Assembly (NCBI GenBank): GCA_037367355.1
Contig: CM074704.1
Span: 372,001-436,000 of the forward strand
DNA from: Neoscytalidium dimidiatum
Lineage: Eukaryota > Ascomycota > Dothideomycetes > Botryosphaeriales > Botryosphaeriaceae
Reading direction: 5' to 3'
DNA length: 64,000 nucleotides
The position numbers and the translations under genes are program-made. Below are positions 30,943 to 42,557 of this stretch, in pieces. Positions within the stretch are counted from its first letter, which is position 1. Each line of letters begins with the position of its first letter. Below the pieces are notes generated by a model. The model was not told the origin of the DNA and searched no databases. It worked only from the letters and a program-made list of their open reading frames with translations.

Positions 30943-32698
30943 CCGTCGTAGCGGTTGAGATAATTACGCCAGTAGAAGATAGTAGCGTGGCTCATAAGTA
31001 TACTAAGAATATTAAAAATTTGCTTGAAAATCTCTCTGGAAGTTTTAAATTTCGACGTTCTGAGTTAAACCAATAGTTTGAACGCAAATTGAATAAATAC
31101 TTCCGGTTGTAGGCCTTACCTGGAAAGATTGATAGGAGAAGTAAGTTTTTTGATTGGCAAGGGAGTTGGATGTTGCATTCATCAATACTGGCCTACAAGT
31201 TACCTTAGACTTAATTAAAGTTGCAGAAGCTGGAGTCGGCTGACGCGTCCAGTCCTGATATGGAGTATCTTTAGGAGTTCTAACGCCCTAAGAAGCTCTT
31301 GGAAAAAAAAAGAGGTTGATGGAGTTACTAAACAGACTACCTTCATCTGCCACAGAACTGCTTGTGTCATAGGGCAGAATTGATGTCGGGAGAATAGGGG
31401 GCCAACACTTATTCAACAAGCGAGCCACCAGCACGGCATTGCGAAGTACCTTTGGATGCGCCATCGCCATCGGTGTTGCGTCCGCACTTCATCGAGATGC
31501 CTGCCCGGTTAGGACACGGGCTCGCCTGACTCGTAAATGGAGGATGTGACTAGTGAGAAACGAACGTTGGTAAGAACGCTCGGCTACTGCATAAGTCTTG
31601 TGCCCATTCTCCACCGCTTCGTTGACACGCTCATCCCGTCCCAGCAGTTAACGGAAACGCAACACAAGGTGATGTTGCGGCAGTGGTCAAGACTATCGGC
31701 GCAATGAAAACCCCAGCGCCCAGCAAGATACGCCGGAAGAGCGATTGTGTTGATTCAATGACGCATGAGTACCAAAGGCATATACCGGAGGTCTACGATC
31801 GATCATCCTTAACGTAAAGCAGCTCTTAAAGTAATACTGTAAATCCCTGATGAATATAATGCTTCCGGAAACATGCTTACAGACGATAGGAATCTGACTT
31901 TGGGGAAATTAGCAAAGGCTCCTGACGAGTGCGCAGCTCGTACATAAGTAAGGAAGCTACATCTACAGCTTCTACGGCCGAACGCGAGACGCGAACTTCT
32001 TAAGAAGTGGAACAGGGAGATGCCAGGCTAGAAAAGGCATTTACAGCTGATGCTGATCGAGCGCATCAGGATGTTGCGGAGCTTACCAATGCAGTAGAAC
32101 GATGTATTATTGATGCCCCACAATCTTCGAACTCACCATTCTCCGTAAATCCAATTCAAGGTCTTTTTGAGAGCCTCTGCGTTCACTGCAACGCCCACGA
32201 AAGTGCTCATCTACGAACAAACTCCGCAAGTGGCACCGGGCGGAGATTAGCAACGCGACCCATGTAGGCGCGTTGGGAGGCAAGAACGAACACACTGTGC
32301 GCGCGAAAAGCTCTCGACAGAATTGTCAGCGCGGAGGACTACGTAACCGTAATGTTGGAGCTTCCGCGGCTGCGGTCACTGCTTATTGCCTCTTCGCCAC
32401 GGTGACAATTGTTAATGCATTGCCCTCAGAAATCAGGCAGTGCATCGGTCATGCCTGCACCTTTGCAAGCCTCCCTACCTACCTTTCTACCTGCCTACAG
32501 GTAGATGACGAGATCAAATGCTCGCAGCAGTGCAATGGATCAGAGATATCCGCCGCTCCGTACATACACATCAACCTCTCATTACCGTCGCTGTCTCGCA
32601 TCATTCACTTGACGCCTTCAACTCCTATCCCCCGCGAGCTATATATCGTAGCCCCACATGAACAGCAGCTGATAGCATGGGAAATGAGTACGGCAATG
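30943..32698. other. Gene-poor right flank of the biosynthetic cluster
   Basis: No gene supported; short frames at 32007-32267 and 32273-32785 have no family signature, and the second overlaps the end of the reverse-strand coiled-coil gene. No regulator gene, such as a Zn2Cys6 factor, is visible here. Confidence 0.4.
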
Positions 32699-34166
32699 CT
32701 ACAGTGTAGCATTGATACCGTCTTTGATGGACTCCCTGATACTCAACTCCGCCTCATCCAACCTGTCCCTGATGTGATCCTCTAGGTCAACCCGAAGACT
32801 ATCCCAACGCTCGTCCAGCTTCTCATCGAAGCGAGAGTCAAATAGAGTATCAAAACCCTCTTCACACGTGTCAGAAATGCGTTGGTCGAGCTCGGCGTCG
32901 AAGTCGTCGAGCCGATCCTCCACTGTGCGGTCCAGCTCGTCATGTCGGCGGTTGCAGTCGTCGTCGACCTTGCGCATATAACGCTCCGACGCCTGCAACC
33001 GCCGGTGCACGCGTTGTAGGTGCCACTCTACCATGTCCAGCCGCCGCGTCGTGGCCGCAGTGTCGGGTCGGGCGCGGCTGATCGAGCGCGTCACAACCGC
33101 GTGCGCGGTCGGGAAAGCCAGTGGCGCGGCACGTTCCATTTCCCTTTCTCGCCGTAGGTCGGCGACCTCATCCCGAAGCAGCGCCACCGTCTCATCCAGA
33201 TCAAGCAGCCGCTGTTCGATCCGACGCATCCAGGACCTCTGGCTAAGGGCATCACCGGTGCCGCCGGAGCCGGATGATTGATCCACCCGTTTCCTCTTTA
33301 CTCCACGGAATGTCGAGGATGCTGATGGTGAAACAGACGGGGATCAGTCAAGACTCTACACTGCATCATCCCCATGATCGATTGTACTTACGGATATCTG
33401 CCCTTGACGGCGCCGGGCTCGAATTGGTGTCAGACTGGGTCGTCGAGGCCTCAGGAGTATGCGATAGATCTTGGTACGCGGGAGGTGAACGACCTCTGGG
33501 AGCGGCGGCGGCATATGCGCTGAGCTGTGCACCGATGTCCACGCCTCCCACACCGTTGTACAACGCGGAGATGTGAGATACTTTTGGTGTTGCACCGATA
33601 GAGCCAGTCAATGCACCGGTACACAGTTCATCCATGTACTGCATAAGAGGTTCGGTCTTAGGCACGTATAAAGTGAGGTTTGTGGCGAGCGAGAGGGAAT
33701 GCAGAGATTCTAAAATCCTACCGGTCGCTTCCGACCGTGGTTCGATACTGGTGGATTCCTTGGGTCCAACGACCGTGGCAGGTTCCTTGAGGAGAAACTG
33801 CAGCACAACAATGTCGGCGGGCGATGAGCACTCCTGACAGTGGGCAACCAGGTCGCTCACACATGCTTGCGTTGCCTCACTGTCATCTAGCGGCAGAGAC
33901 TGCAGGTGCGAGATATGCTGGGGTTCGATATAAACATAGAGGGGCGTTTTCCGGTCTTTACCAGACGTCTTGAGGGCGACGGGCACGCAGAGACGAAAGA
34001 GTGCAGCTCGGCTTGTGGGACTGAAACAGATTTTACAGAAGACGCGAGAGGATGTGGTGGGAAATGTACAGCTCAGGCGCCCGACGTGTTCCGTTTCGGC
34101 ACGCCATTGAGCGCAGCAGAGGGTGTTGTCCACCAGCTCGTCTAGGCTGGGAACAGAAGAAGCCAT
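32699..34166 (-). CDS. Coiled-coil nuclear-type protein of the same uncharacterised family (copy B)
   Basis: Two exons, 34166-33392 and 33321-32699, with a 70-bp intron (GTAAGT donor, CATCAG acceptor), give 465 residues. The start is the ATG of MASSVPSLDELV; open sequence upstream lacks an ATG. The N-terminal region carries PLYVYIEPQHIS and NLTLYVPKTEP, matching the gene at 739. A linker SPPAYQDL follows near residue 230, then a basic patch VKRKRV exposed at the splice junction. The remainder is a coiled coil of 190 residues dominated by Asp, Arg, Glu and Leu, with short repeats such as DRLDDFDAELDQR and FDEKLDERWDSL. The family is uncharacterised. Unlike copy A it has an intron at the linker/NLS boundary. 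Its promoter lies just left of an array of roughly 93-bp repeats. Confidence 0.78.
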
Positions 34167-34344
34167 GGGTCGGAAGGGTGATCTAGAATGTATCTGTTGT
34201 GTTAGCTGCCTGAAAGCGAATGTATACCCCCCAGCACGAAAATGCGTGCCAGGGAATCCCTCCCACCCAGGCTTTAGGAATTGTTGAAAGTCCGAGTAGC
34301 CTTGACTCCGCGCTCTCACGAAGACAAAAGACTTATGCCGGGTG

Positions 34345-34815
34345 CACGAAGCATGACCTGCTCACAATACCTCTCCTCGAGTCGCGAAAACGTGTGGCGA
34401 CTCGCAAACGGCGACCTTTGCGGGCCCCTACACGCCGGGTATCACCAATCTGCTCGCGATATCCCTCCATGCGCTACGGATAACGCGTGGCGAATCGCAA
34501 ACGGAGACCTTGTCGCATAGGCCCCTACAGACTGGGTACCACAAACGTGCTCACGATATCCATCCACACGCGCGACATCGCGGTGGTACGCGTAACGGCG
34601 ACTTGGGCAGGCCCCTACAGATCATGTATAACCAGCCTGCTCACGAAGCCTCTCCACACGCTGCGACGCACGCGTGGTGGCCCGCGTAACGGCGACCTTT
34701 GCAGGCCCCTACAGACTGGGTCCACACTGACCTGCTCGCGGTATCTCTCCACGCGTTGCGAGAACGCGCGGCGACTCGCAAACGGCGACCTGCCCAAGCC
34801 CCTACAGACCCCCAG
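34345..34815. repeat. Tandem repeat, about 93-bp unit, five degenerate copies
   Basis: The marker GCCCCTACA recurs at 34424, 34521, 34611, 34705 and 34798, giving periods of 97, 90, 94 and 93 bp. Each unit also carries a CTGCTC(G/A)C element, a TCTCCACGCG-like block and a CGCAAACGGCGACCT-like block in the same order. Units differ by several substitutions and small indels, so the array is old. It starts about 180 bp upstream of the ATG of the reverse-strand coiled-coil gene. Short frames run through it but their products simply repeat and do not look like protein. Confidence 0.85.
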
Positions 34816-35034
34816 CCCAAGTCTCTTGTCTCCTCGAGGCGCAATGGTGCCACAACCTACCCCGCCACCCTCCAGGCTTTTAAGCGAGCAGCCTTGACTC
34901 GGTTGTGGGAACAGAACTGACGTGATGCCGACCGAGGGGCGAATAAGCGAGACACGGACGTCCGACGGTGCTTAGCTATGCTGGTCAGTCTTTAGACTAG
35001 AGCAAAAACGGAAGGATTCTGATGCACAAACTTG

Positions 35035-35250
35035 TGGAGGGAAAGTGCTGATGGAGGGAGGACAGGACGGAGCTGGAGGGAGGACAGGATGTTGTTGGAG
35101 GGAGGACAGGATGTTGTTGGACGAAGAATCGAGTTGCAGGGAGAATGGAGCTGTAGGGACGTTGAATTTGGAAGAGGACGGAGTAGGATGGAAGAAGGAG
35201 CTGGAGGAAGGATGGAGTTGGAGGGACTAGAATTAGAGGGAGGCTGGGGG
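35035..35250. repeat. Purine-rich minisatellite (GGAGG/GGACAGGA type)
   Basis: About 215 bases are almost entirely purine on the plus strand, with repeated GGAGGGAGGACAGGA and GATGTTGTTGGA elements grading into irregular GGA-rich sequence. It ends about 145 bp before the ATG of the double-chromodomain gene. Strong strand asymmetry of this kind can favour triplex or G-quadruplex formation. Confidence 0.75.
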
Positions 35251-35392
35251 ATTAATAGGCGGGCGCGGCGGATGATCCGCAGCGCCGCCAACTCATCGTT
35301 CGTCCGCTTACCCGCTTCCCCTCCCGCGCGCACCGACGCCAGCTAGTCCCGAAATAGCCAGCACTAACGACCAGTTACGGAAGACTCCAGTC

Positions 35393-36453
35393 ATGCCCTC
35401 ACGCGTGTTTTGCCAACGCGCGACGCGTCGCTCCCGAACACCGAATCCGGCTCTGTCTCCACAGCTGCTTCCATCCCACTCCCAACCAACCTCCCCCCAT
35501 CACCCGACTGTCATGGCCCGCCCCATCCGTCCCACCTCCCCTCTGCTCTCAATGCCCAGCCGCCGCCGCTCCGCCGCGCAGCCGTCTTCGTGGCACGCCG
35601 CGCGCGACATCCTCGACGAGACGAACACGCACTACCTGATCCGCTGGGAGGGCGCCGATCCCGCCACCGGCGCTCCGTTCGAGCCATCGTGGCAGCCGAA
35701 GCGTAACGCCAACGCCGCGCTCGTGCGCAAGTGGAAGGACCGCACCAGGAAGGAGCAGGCGCGGCACAACCAGGACCATACCGCTCCTAGCAGCTCTCCA
35801 CAGGACGGAGATTCGCACAGTGCGCGGGAGCCACCGGATGGCCTCGGGGCCTCCTTCCCCGCGAAGACGATTGTTGCTGAGCGTGGCAGCCGGTATCGCG
35901 TAGCGTGGGCCCCAGATCCCCGGACCGGCGAGGAGTACGCGGACACGTGGGAGCCGAAACACTACGTCTCGCGTGACCTGGTGGACGCTTGGCGCCAGCA
36001 GAAGCAGGAGAGGAGGCAGCAGCGGCGGCTGAGAAGGACGCAGAAAAAGGAAGGGAAGAAGCAACTATCGCGGTACAGTCTTCCAGCCTTTCCTATGCTT
36101 GTTCTGCTAACGAAGCGCCTGCTGCCAGAGCCGCGTCGGACGAGCCGAAGACGCCCCGTGCTCCCTCTGATGAGGAAGGCAACCAGGAAAGAGGACTGGC
36201 TCCGCTTCCGGAAAACGGACCTACGCCTGACATCGTGGTTGGCCGGTCCGCTCTTGGGAATGCCGCCGCTTCTCGGATCAACGCGAATCGTTGGCCCGTT
36301 TTGCCGCGCCGTGCACGCATGGCCAAAGCCAGTGCTCTCCTCTCGGCTGAGGAGAATCTCTCGCCCTTCTGGGATCCCACCTGCCGTCCCCGTTCTGGAA
36401 AAGTCATCCAGTACGGGGCTAAGAAGAACTGGTTGGCCGTTCTACGGCGGTGA
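35393..36453 (+). CDS. Double chromodomain protein
   Basis: Two exons, 35393-36072 and 36129-36453, with a 56-bp intron (GTACAG donor, GCTAACG branch, TGCCAG acceptor), give 334 residues; ATG 35513 is an alternative start. After a basic Pro/Ser-rich tail, two chromodomain-like segments occur. The first is SWHAARDILDETNTHYLIRW, then SWQPKRNANAALVRKW. The second begins AKTIVAERGSRYRVAW and ends DTWEPKHYVSRDLVDAW. Each keeps the Y.I/V.W strand and a W.P helix entry expected of a chromodomain. A Lys/Arg/Gln-rich stretch (about 200-225) follows, then a low-complexity C-terminal tail. It should be nuclear and may bind methylated histone tails. It lies between tandem repeats and a nuclease-like gene on the same strand. 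Confidence 0.75.
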
Positions 36454-38405
36454 ATGGGCTGGAAAATGCTGGCGCACGTGCTGCCTTTCCTCGTGACAAA
36501 TTCGCTTACCATTAATGCATTTACTCGCGGCTCTGTCTAGTGTAGATCAGTTTGTCAGAACCGACATAGCGCCAATTATGACAATCTCGTTCCTCCTGCT
36601 GCCGCCGATAACGCCAGTTCAACCCACCTGCAGTACATGGTCGACGCCTTGTAGGTATTAGAATCCGAGACATGTCTGGGTAAATATCCTCAGCGAGAAT
36701 CGATGGCGCAGATCGGGCTTGTTGAACGATCTGCAGATACTCACACCATGTCCGCGGCACCACAACCATGAGCCTTGCTGCGTGCGGTAGGATATTTCTG
36801 GGCCTGAAAGAGCCAGCATTGGTTCATACTGATTCCTCTACGGTGATATTTTCAGCATGATGCATGAAGGATGTCCATGCTCAATCCCCTCAGCCCTCTG
36901 CTACGATCTCTGCTGTAGCTCAAAGGCTCGAATGTGAGATGCCGAACCACGCGCCGACGTCAACCGTACCCTATCACCGGCCATTCCCTGCTTGTCTGGG
37001 CAAGATTGCAAGCACCACATCAATTTCCGACATCCGGTCCCGGTAATGGCGGCGCCTCACGGTGAGGATTGCCGCGGTGACTTCTAAGAGAGCTCAATGA
37101 TCGAGTCATCTCATGGATTCACCTTCCTCTCGCACGCCAGAGCAGGACGGGAGGGTTCGAGATGTCGGCGGTGATAGCGGCGAGCTGGCACTTCGATAGA
37201 AGTGGCTCCAGTTGTGCAGCGCACTTGCTGTCCAATCAATTACGACCATTTGATGAGGTACCGGCGTCAGTTCTGGGGTGCCGGTCCGGGCTCACATTTC
37301 GCCATCGCAGAGCAGTGGCTGCGGTGGTGAGGGCGAGGTCCTCGGCAGCGCATGGTGATGGATTGCAACTTTGATATACTGCAGTAGATATCTCGTAGAC
37401 ACAAGCGCCGATTGCCATGGTGCCGGGGAATTCAATGTTGAGAAATGGCTACGGACAAGATAATGGCCAAATAAACTTGCGCACGTAGGCGGCGTGATGG
37501 ATAAAAACTCAGAATTCTGTGCCTCGACAAATTTCAATCCAGTAAAGTCCTTCCGACTGGGGGTCCGTAACATCCACAGATGCTTATACCCAACGTTTAC
37601 AAGAGACACAAGGTCCGATTTGTCGACACTTGCAGCAGCCCCCACATTCTCCACGAACGCGGACACAGGCATCGCCCTCAACATTATAAAGGGCAGGGGA
37701 GGCTCAAATTCTTCTGCCTACTAACGAAACGGCTATACTACTCACAACCCCGTTTCTCGTTCTTCTTCACTCTTCGATCGCAATTTGCCTGGCCTTACCG
37801 CGCGCATATCATGTCCTCTAATACACGCTTGAAGAGGACTGGCTCTCGCCAGCCCTGCAACCCTTCTTGAGACAGAACACGGTGATCGGAGCCCTGGGCC
37901 TCAGCCAGCGAGCCACGCTCCTCCAGGAAATCCAGCCCCAGCGCCTCGCCTCGATGGACGCCAACAGCATCCGCATCCAAATAATTTCACACGTCCCAGC
38001 CCCACCTGCACTATACATGCCGAACCTGACCCTATGTGACGACAAGCGTAGCCGATCCACACGATCTCGCTGCAAAGCCCGACCAGTCCTCACTGTCTCT
38101 TTGGCGGCGTCCAGCGCGATGCTGTGGCAGACAGTAACGCCTTTCCTGCGGACTACTGATCGATCGTTCTTGCCCTTATCGTGCTCTGTTCGGTGGTTTT
38201 GCATTGCTTTGGAAAGGAAGAGTGGTCCGGGATTCATTGGCCAGAACCGTCCTCCCACTGAGTCCGTAGTGCGAGCCCAGCCAGCTCGCATGACTCGCTC
38301 ACTCAGCGTTGCCGCCCCAACGCAGCCAGATTTCATGACCTTACGCGACAACAACGCGTCGACATCGCCACCCAAGCACATCCGCGTAACAACACCACAT
38401 GTATC
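36454..38405. other. Intergenic, no gene assigned
   Basis: About 1.95 kb. Overlapping frames at 37818-38517 on both strands are long but lack family signatures, and the plus-strand frame runs into the nuclease gene in another phase. A small unrecognised gene cannot be excluded. Confidence 0.35.
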
Positions 38406-39834
38406 ATGTCGACGTCTCCGCGCAGCTCAATCGAGTCGTGGATTCTTCAAGTCGAGAGCGCATCCACACCAGGCCGCCGAAAGCGCTCGCAGCCCTCCGA
38501 TCCGCCATCAAACGTGACGCGTCCTGCGAGAAAGCGCCGCCCGCTGCGTGCGCTGTCCACAAATCCAGCCATGCCGCGCTCGCGCACACCGGCGAAACCC
38601 CGAGGGCGAGGCCGTGGCCGTCGGCGCGCTGACGAGGAGCCTGGGGACAAGCCGGACGCAGATGTCGATGCCACGCCGCGGGCTGCTCGAATGCGAGTTG
38701 GAACGCCGCCGAGCCTGCCCGCTCCTGGGAGCAGCGCGTATGGTGCCAGCCCCGACCGCTCTCTGACCTCCCGTGCCAGCACCAAAAGATCTGCTCGTTC
38801 TATCAGCCCGGTCAAGGGTCTTGTCGACTTAACGAGCAGCGCTAGCTTCGTGCACATTGCCCTGGACGATGTTCTCGACCACGCCGAGTCGGTGTTGGGC
38901 AAGCCCGCTTTCGATCTTTACTGCCGTTTGGCTGCGCACAGCGCTGGCGCGTCAGTCATACCCCGTCTGGTCAAGGTCTGCCTCCCCGCTTCCTTCGCTA
39001 TCCGTCAGCCGCTGAGGTATGCTACAGGCGGAGATTGAGTCTTCTATCCGAGGCAGACTCCTCGGCTTGGCCGATCACAACTTTTTCGACGATGTACGGC
39101 CTGAGCACAGCGTGTGGGACGAGTACCGCTCGCTTCAACGAGTCGTCCGTTCCGCCCGCGAATTCACTGCTGACCAGGACTACGAGCCCGCCTGGAACGA
39201 TCAGGTCCATTCTCGAGTGCTGGAGACCGCTCTTCTCGGCCAAGAGTCCGTGTGGTTTCGCAACGTCACCAAGGCAGATATCTCCCCCAAGGACCTTATT
39301 CCCAGACACTCACTAGGCGGGGATCTGCAGAGCAAGATGGTGGATTATGCCATATACCTGGAGCAAACGGAAGACATGCGTGATCGGGCGAGACAAGCTC
39401 TGACCAGGGAAGCTCACAGCCGTTCACCCACCGATGTCCCATGGTCAGTCAACCACACCACGTATCCGCCGTTGAGACTGCGCCCCATCGCAGTTAGCAT
39501 CGAGACCAAGACTCCCTCTGGCAAGTACGACGAGGCCGTGGCTCAGCTCGGCGTCTGGGGAGCCGCGCACCTGGCCCGGCTCAACCGATTGGTACCGCCC
39601 GGAACTCCCCTTCCGACACTACCGCTTGTGCTTGCATCCGGCACGGAATGGGACCTGTTCTTCATCAGCCTCGACACTACGGCTGGCAAGAACAAGATTT
39701 TCGGCTCCTTCCGCCTGGGGGACACTGCATCCCTGCTAGGCGTGTACCGGCTCCTGCGAAGCGTGCGCTTCCTGGCGGATTGGGCTGATTCAACTCTTCG
39801 GAAGTGGTGGGACTCGGTCTTATCAGCGGACTGA
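38406..39834 (+). CDS. PD-(D/E)XK nuclease-like protein (fungal PDDEXK_12 type)
   Basis: Two exons, 38406-38975 and 39028-39834, join in phase 0 over a 52-bp intron to 458 residues. The N-terminus starts with the family-typical SIESWILQVE followed by 130 residues of basic, disordered sequence (TPAKPRGRGRGRRR) suited to DNA binding or nuclear import. The globular part contains the candidate catalytic core: Asp296 in KMVDYAIYL and Glu349-x-Lys351 in VSIETKTPSGKYDEA. It is followed by AQLGVWGAAHLARL and, near the C-terminus, WDLFFISLDTTAGKNKIFG. The core is complete, so nuclease activity is possible. These proteins are abundant and variable in number in filamentous fungi, and their biological role is unknown to me. 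Confidence 0.85.
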
Positions 39835-40995
39835 GGTGCCTAGCGTGTCGTTGTACCGTAGAACTCTTCGTTTCGACCTACTTAACGTTCAGGCTTTTGT
39901 TGACGAATTATATCAACTCTGAACCCCCCTCGCAGCTTTCTCACTTGCAGTTCAGCACTCTCCATCGGACAGATGGTGCCTATGCCTCTTTTTCGCCCAG
40001 TGCAGAGATCAGTCTGCTATCCCGAGCCGCTTCATGACACGGCCGTCCCGTACCGTCGTATCGTCGACACGCAGGCGTAGAGCCCAGACGATGTCCCCAG
40101 TACCCACAGACGTGATACTACAGCGGTGCAAGCCGTGAGCAGCCGCCGGCGTCCGCCAATCATTTCTTGAAGCCAGCGCCAAGCGGTGTGGTCGAAAGAG
40201 AATATGCAGAGCGATCGCACCAGCAGCCATGACCTGCGTAACAGCGACGTCTTCGGATGATCTCGTCTCTTTTGAATTCAATGGATAGGTAGGGACAACG
40301 CGCGCCAAGTCTTGACGTGGGTGACGGTCTGCGCCTGGAACGAGTGCCGCTCGGTAATTGTAGCCCGCGCGACGACGACCGTTACAGTAGCTACAGTTCG
40401 GACACACGTTCGCCAGTCTCATGCAGTTGCGCTGGCCCCATTTCCACCGTCCTCGGGGAGTAGCGAAGGGGGGCCGCTGGCCCACGAATCGTCGTGGGGC
40501 GGGCACGGGCTGGACCATACGATCGACGCGCAGCAGCGAGTCCTCCGACTTGCGCACCGCCCGCCGTCGGCCTATGAAAAGGCAGTCCGTCCCGAATGTA
40601 CTAGAATGTACCGAGTTTATTCGCTTGGTCTTGTCGATGTCGATGCGGCGCGGGTGGAAGGCGAGATTGGGGAAGCAGGGACCGCAGACTTTTTTTGTTG
40701 AAGAGTAGGCTCTGACTGGGTGGTAAGATCTGCAGAGCCTGGCGAACGGCGCGTCCTGGGCTCGTTGGCGTGTTGGAACAAAGGAAGCTCGAGGCCCTGG
40801 CCAATCGCAGCTTTCAAGGGAGAACTGGGTACGTTTTTGCTTGATAGCTTAAACTGGAAAACAATGCCTTTTTTTTTTTTGATATACATTTACCTGCCAT
40901 ACGCAAGAAAATTAAAAGGAAACGACGTTCCGGCATTCATTCCTCTACGATCGGGAGTATGCGCTCGTAGGTTGCAACAACGCGCTGACCACTGT
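39835..40995. other. Intergenic with coding-like fragments, none assignable
   Basis: About 1.16 kb after the nuclease gene. A reverse frame (40009-40557) contains CPNCSYCNGRRRAGY, but the surrounding sequence shows no zinc-finger family I recognise and the opposite strand is equally open. A T-run lies near 40868-40880. Confidence 0.35.
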
Positions 40996-42557
40996 TCAAG
41001 CAGAACTGGATTCTCCGTGTTGGGGATCAGGATAGTAATACGAGCAGACAGCGATGATCAGGTAAGCTACGAGGCATAAAAAACCCCGAAGGTAGTCACT
41101 TCTGCCGTCCCGTAGAAAGCTGCCGACGACCAAGATAGCGAGAATAAGGACCATGGCTTGGAAGGGCTCAAAGGCCAAGCTCATGTCCTTCCCGACACCC
41201 CACCCGATAAAGATGATCATCGGGGTGATGAGCATCACCGTCTGAATGCAGGATCCAACTACGTGGAACAATGCAAAATTCATCCGATTGTCAGAGGCAT
41301 CGCCAATGGCTGTCATGTGCTCGGCAGCTTTTTCGATGACTGGTACGAGAATCAATCCGACGAATGCATCCTTGACGTGGCGTTCGTCGACAATGAAGTG
41401 AATTTGGTCCACGAGCAGGTAGGCGATACAGCAGACACAACTGATCGAAATGACGAGAGCGAGAAGGCATTCGCTTAAGCTGAGCCTTTCCTCCTCGGCA
41501 CATTTGGCAGGGCTTTCGCCAACTATCAGGTCGTGATTGAAAACGTCGGCGTACAAGCTCCGGTGCGAGTTGGTCTGGTACCACAAGTAGCTGGGTACGT
41601 CAGCAGCTGTGCGAGTCCCTTCGAGCACTTATACCTTACACCATGTACGACGCCAGCAGAATGAATGCCGTGCCGCGGCTGATCTTGAGACCGTCTGCAT
41701 CAAAATTGCCAGTGCCACCGTACTCGGTGCCCTGGAGAAAGTTGATATAAGCGGATGGCAGAATCAGAGCCACTGCCGGCAGATTAGCACCCGCGTCCTT
41801 CCACTCGGAGGGTGACACTCACTTCCAGCAACCAGGATGAGCCCGCTTCCGACTTCACCGATTGCGGCATGGAACTTCTGCTCTTCGCGTTTCATGCCGC
41901 CGATGAAGAAGCAAAGGCCAACGCAAAACAGCAGATTCGCCAGAACGGACCCGAGAATGGCAGCCTGAATAATCTGGATCGGATCGAACGTGTCCGTGGC
42001 CGACCTGGTGATCAAGATGGCGAAGACGACGATCTCGACGATGGATCCCAGCGTCGTCTCAATGATCAAACCGACGACGTTGTAGATCTTGCGAACGATC
42101 TGCTCCCCGCCGAATCCGATCAGGTTGGCGGCCGGAACCATGGCCATGTAGTTCAGGATGAATATCGCGAGGTGCCAGCTACCCGACTCGTCATGCCGCT
42201 TGGCGAAGCCCTGCCGTGGAAAGCCTGCCGCGTTAGCATTGCCTAGGAACAGCCCATGATCCTTTCTTTTCCTTTTATACTCGCTCGCGTTTCCTGATGA
42301 TGACGTACGATAATGATCGCCGGGAGCACGACCAACCACAGGAGATTGAAGTATCTGCACGGCGCGGAGTGGATGTAGCAGACGCGAAGAAAACGCCGAA
42401 TGTGGATGCCGCCGCGGCCGCTTTCACCGTAGGCGTGAATTCCAAGGAACGTAGAGCGTCGACGCCTCTCGAATTCCGGGCCACCAGCTTCGAGCGCACT
42501 GGCACCCGAGGAAGCGTCCAAAGGCTCTTCGCTCGTGTTGTCTTGAAAGCTTGCCAT
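40996..42557 (-). CDS. Ca2+/H+ exchanger family (CAX) cation antiporter
   Basis: Four exons (42557-42309, 42261-41823, 41772-41640, 41590-40996) join in frame to 471 residues; introns are 47-50 bp. A 60-residue charged tail precedes about 11 hydrophobic segments. The first CAX repeat holds TLGSIVEIVVFAILI and the second LVPVIEKAAEHMTAIG with NFALFHVVGSCIQT. Classical exchangers carry GNxxE in the first repeat and GNxxEH in the second; here they read GSIVE and EKAAEH. I associate the second variant with a fungal CAX subfamily, so it need not mean loss of activity. It should move Ca2+ or another cation across the vacuolar or another internal membrane in exchange for protons. An acidic/polar loop (ESPAKCAEEERLS) separates the halves. 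Confidence 0.88.

Noticed and set aside
34220..34920. Several open frames across the 93-bp repeat array
   Set aside because: Their peptides repeat with the DNA unit and appear in all frames on both strands; the repeat explains the openness.
35032..35346. Open frames through the GGA-rich tract
   Set aside because: The products are pure low-complexity Glu/Gly/Arg repeats that follow the minisatellite; no protein-like features.
37818..38517. Overlapping long frames on both strands upstream of the nuclease gene
   Set aside because: No family motif, no splice logic, and the plus frame runs out of phase into the nuclease coding sequence.
40009..40557. Possible zinc-finger gene with CPNCSYCNGR on the reverse strand
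   Set aside because: Spacing of the cysteines fits no family I know, the rest has no features, and the opposite strand is equally open.
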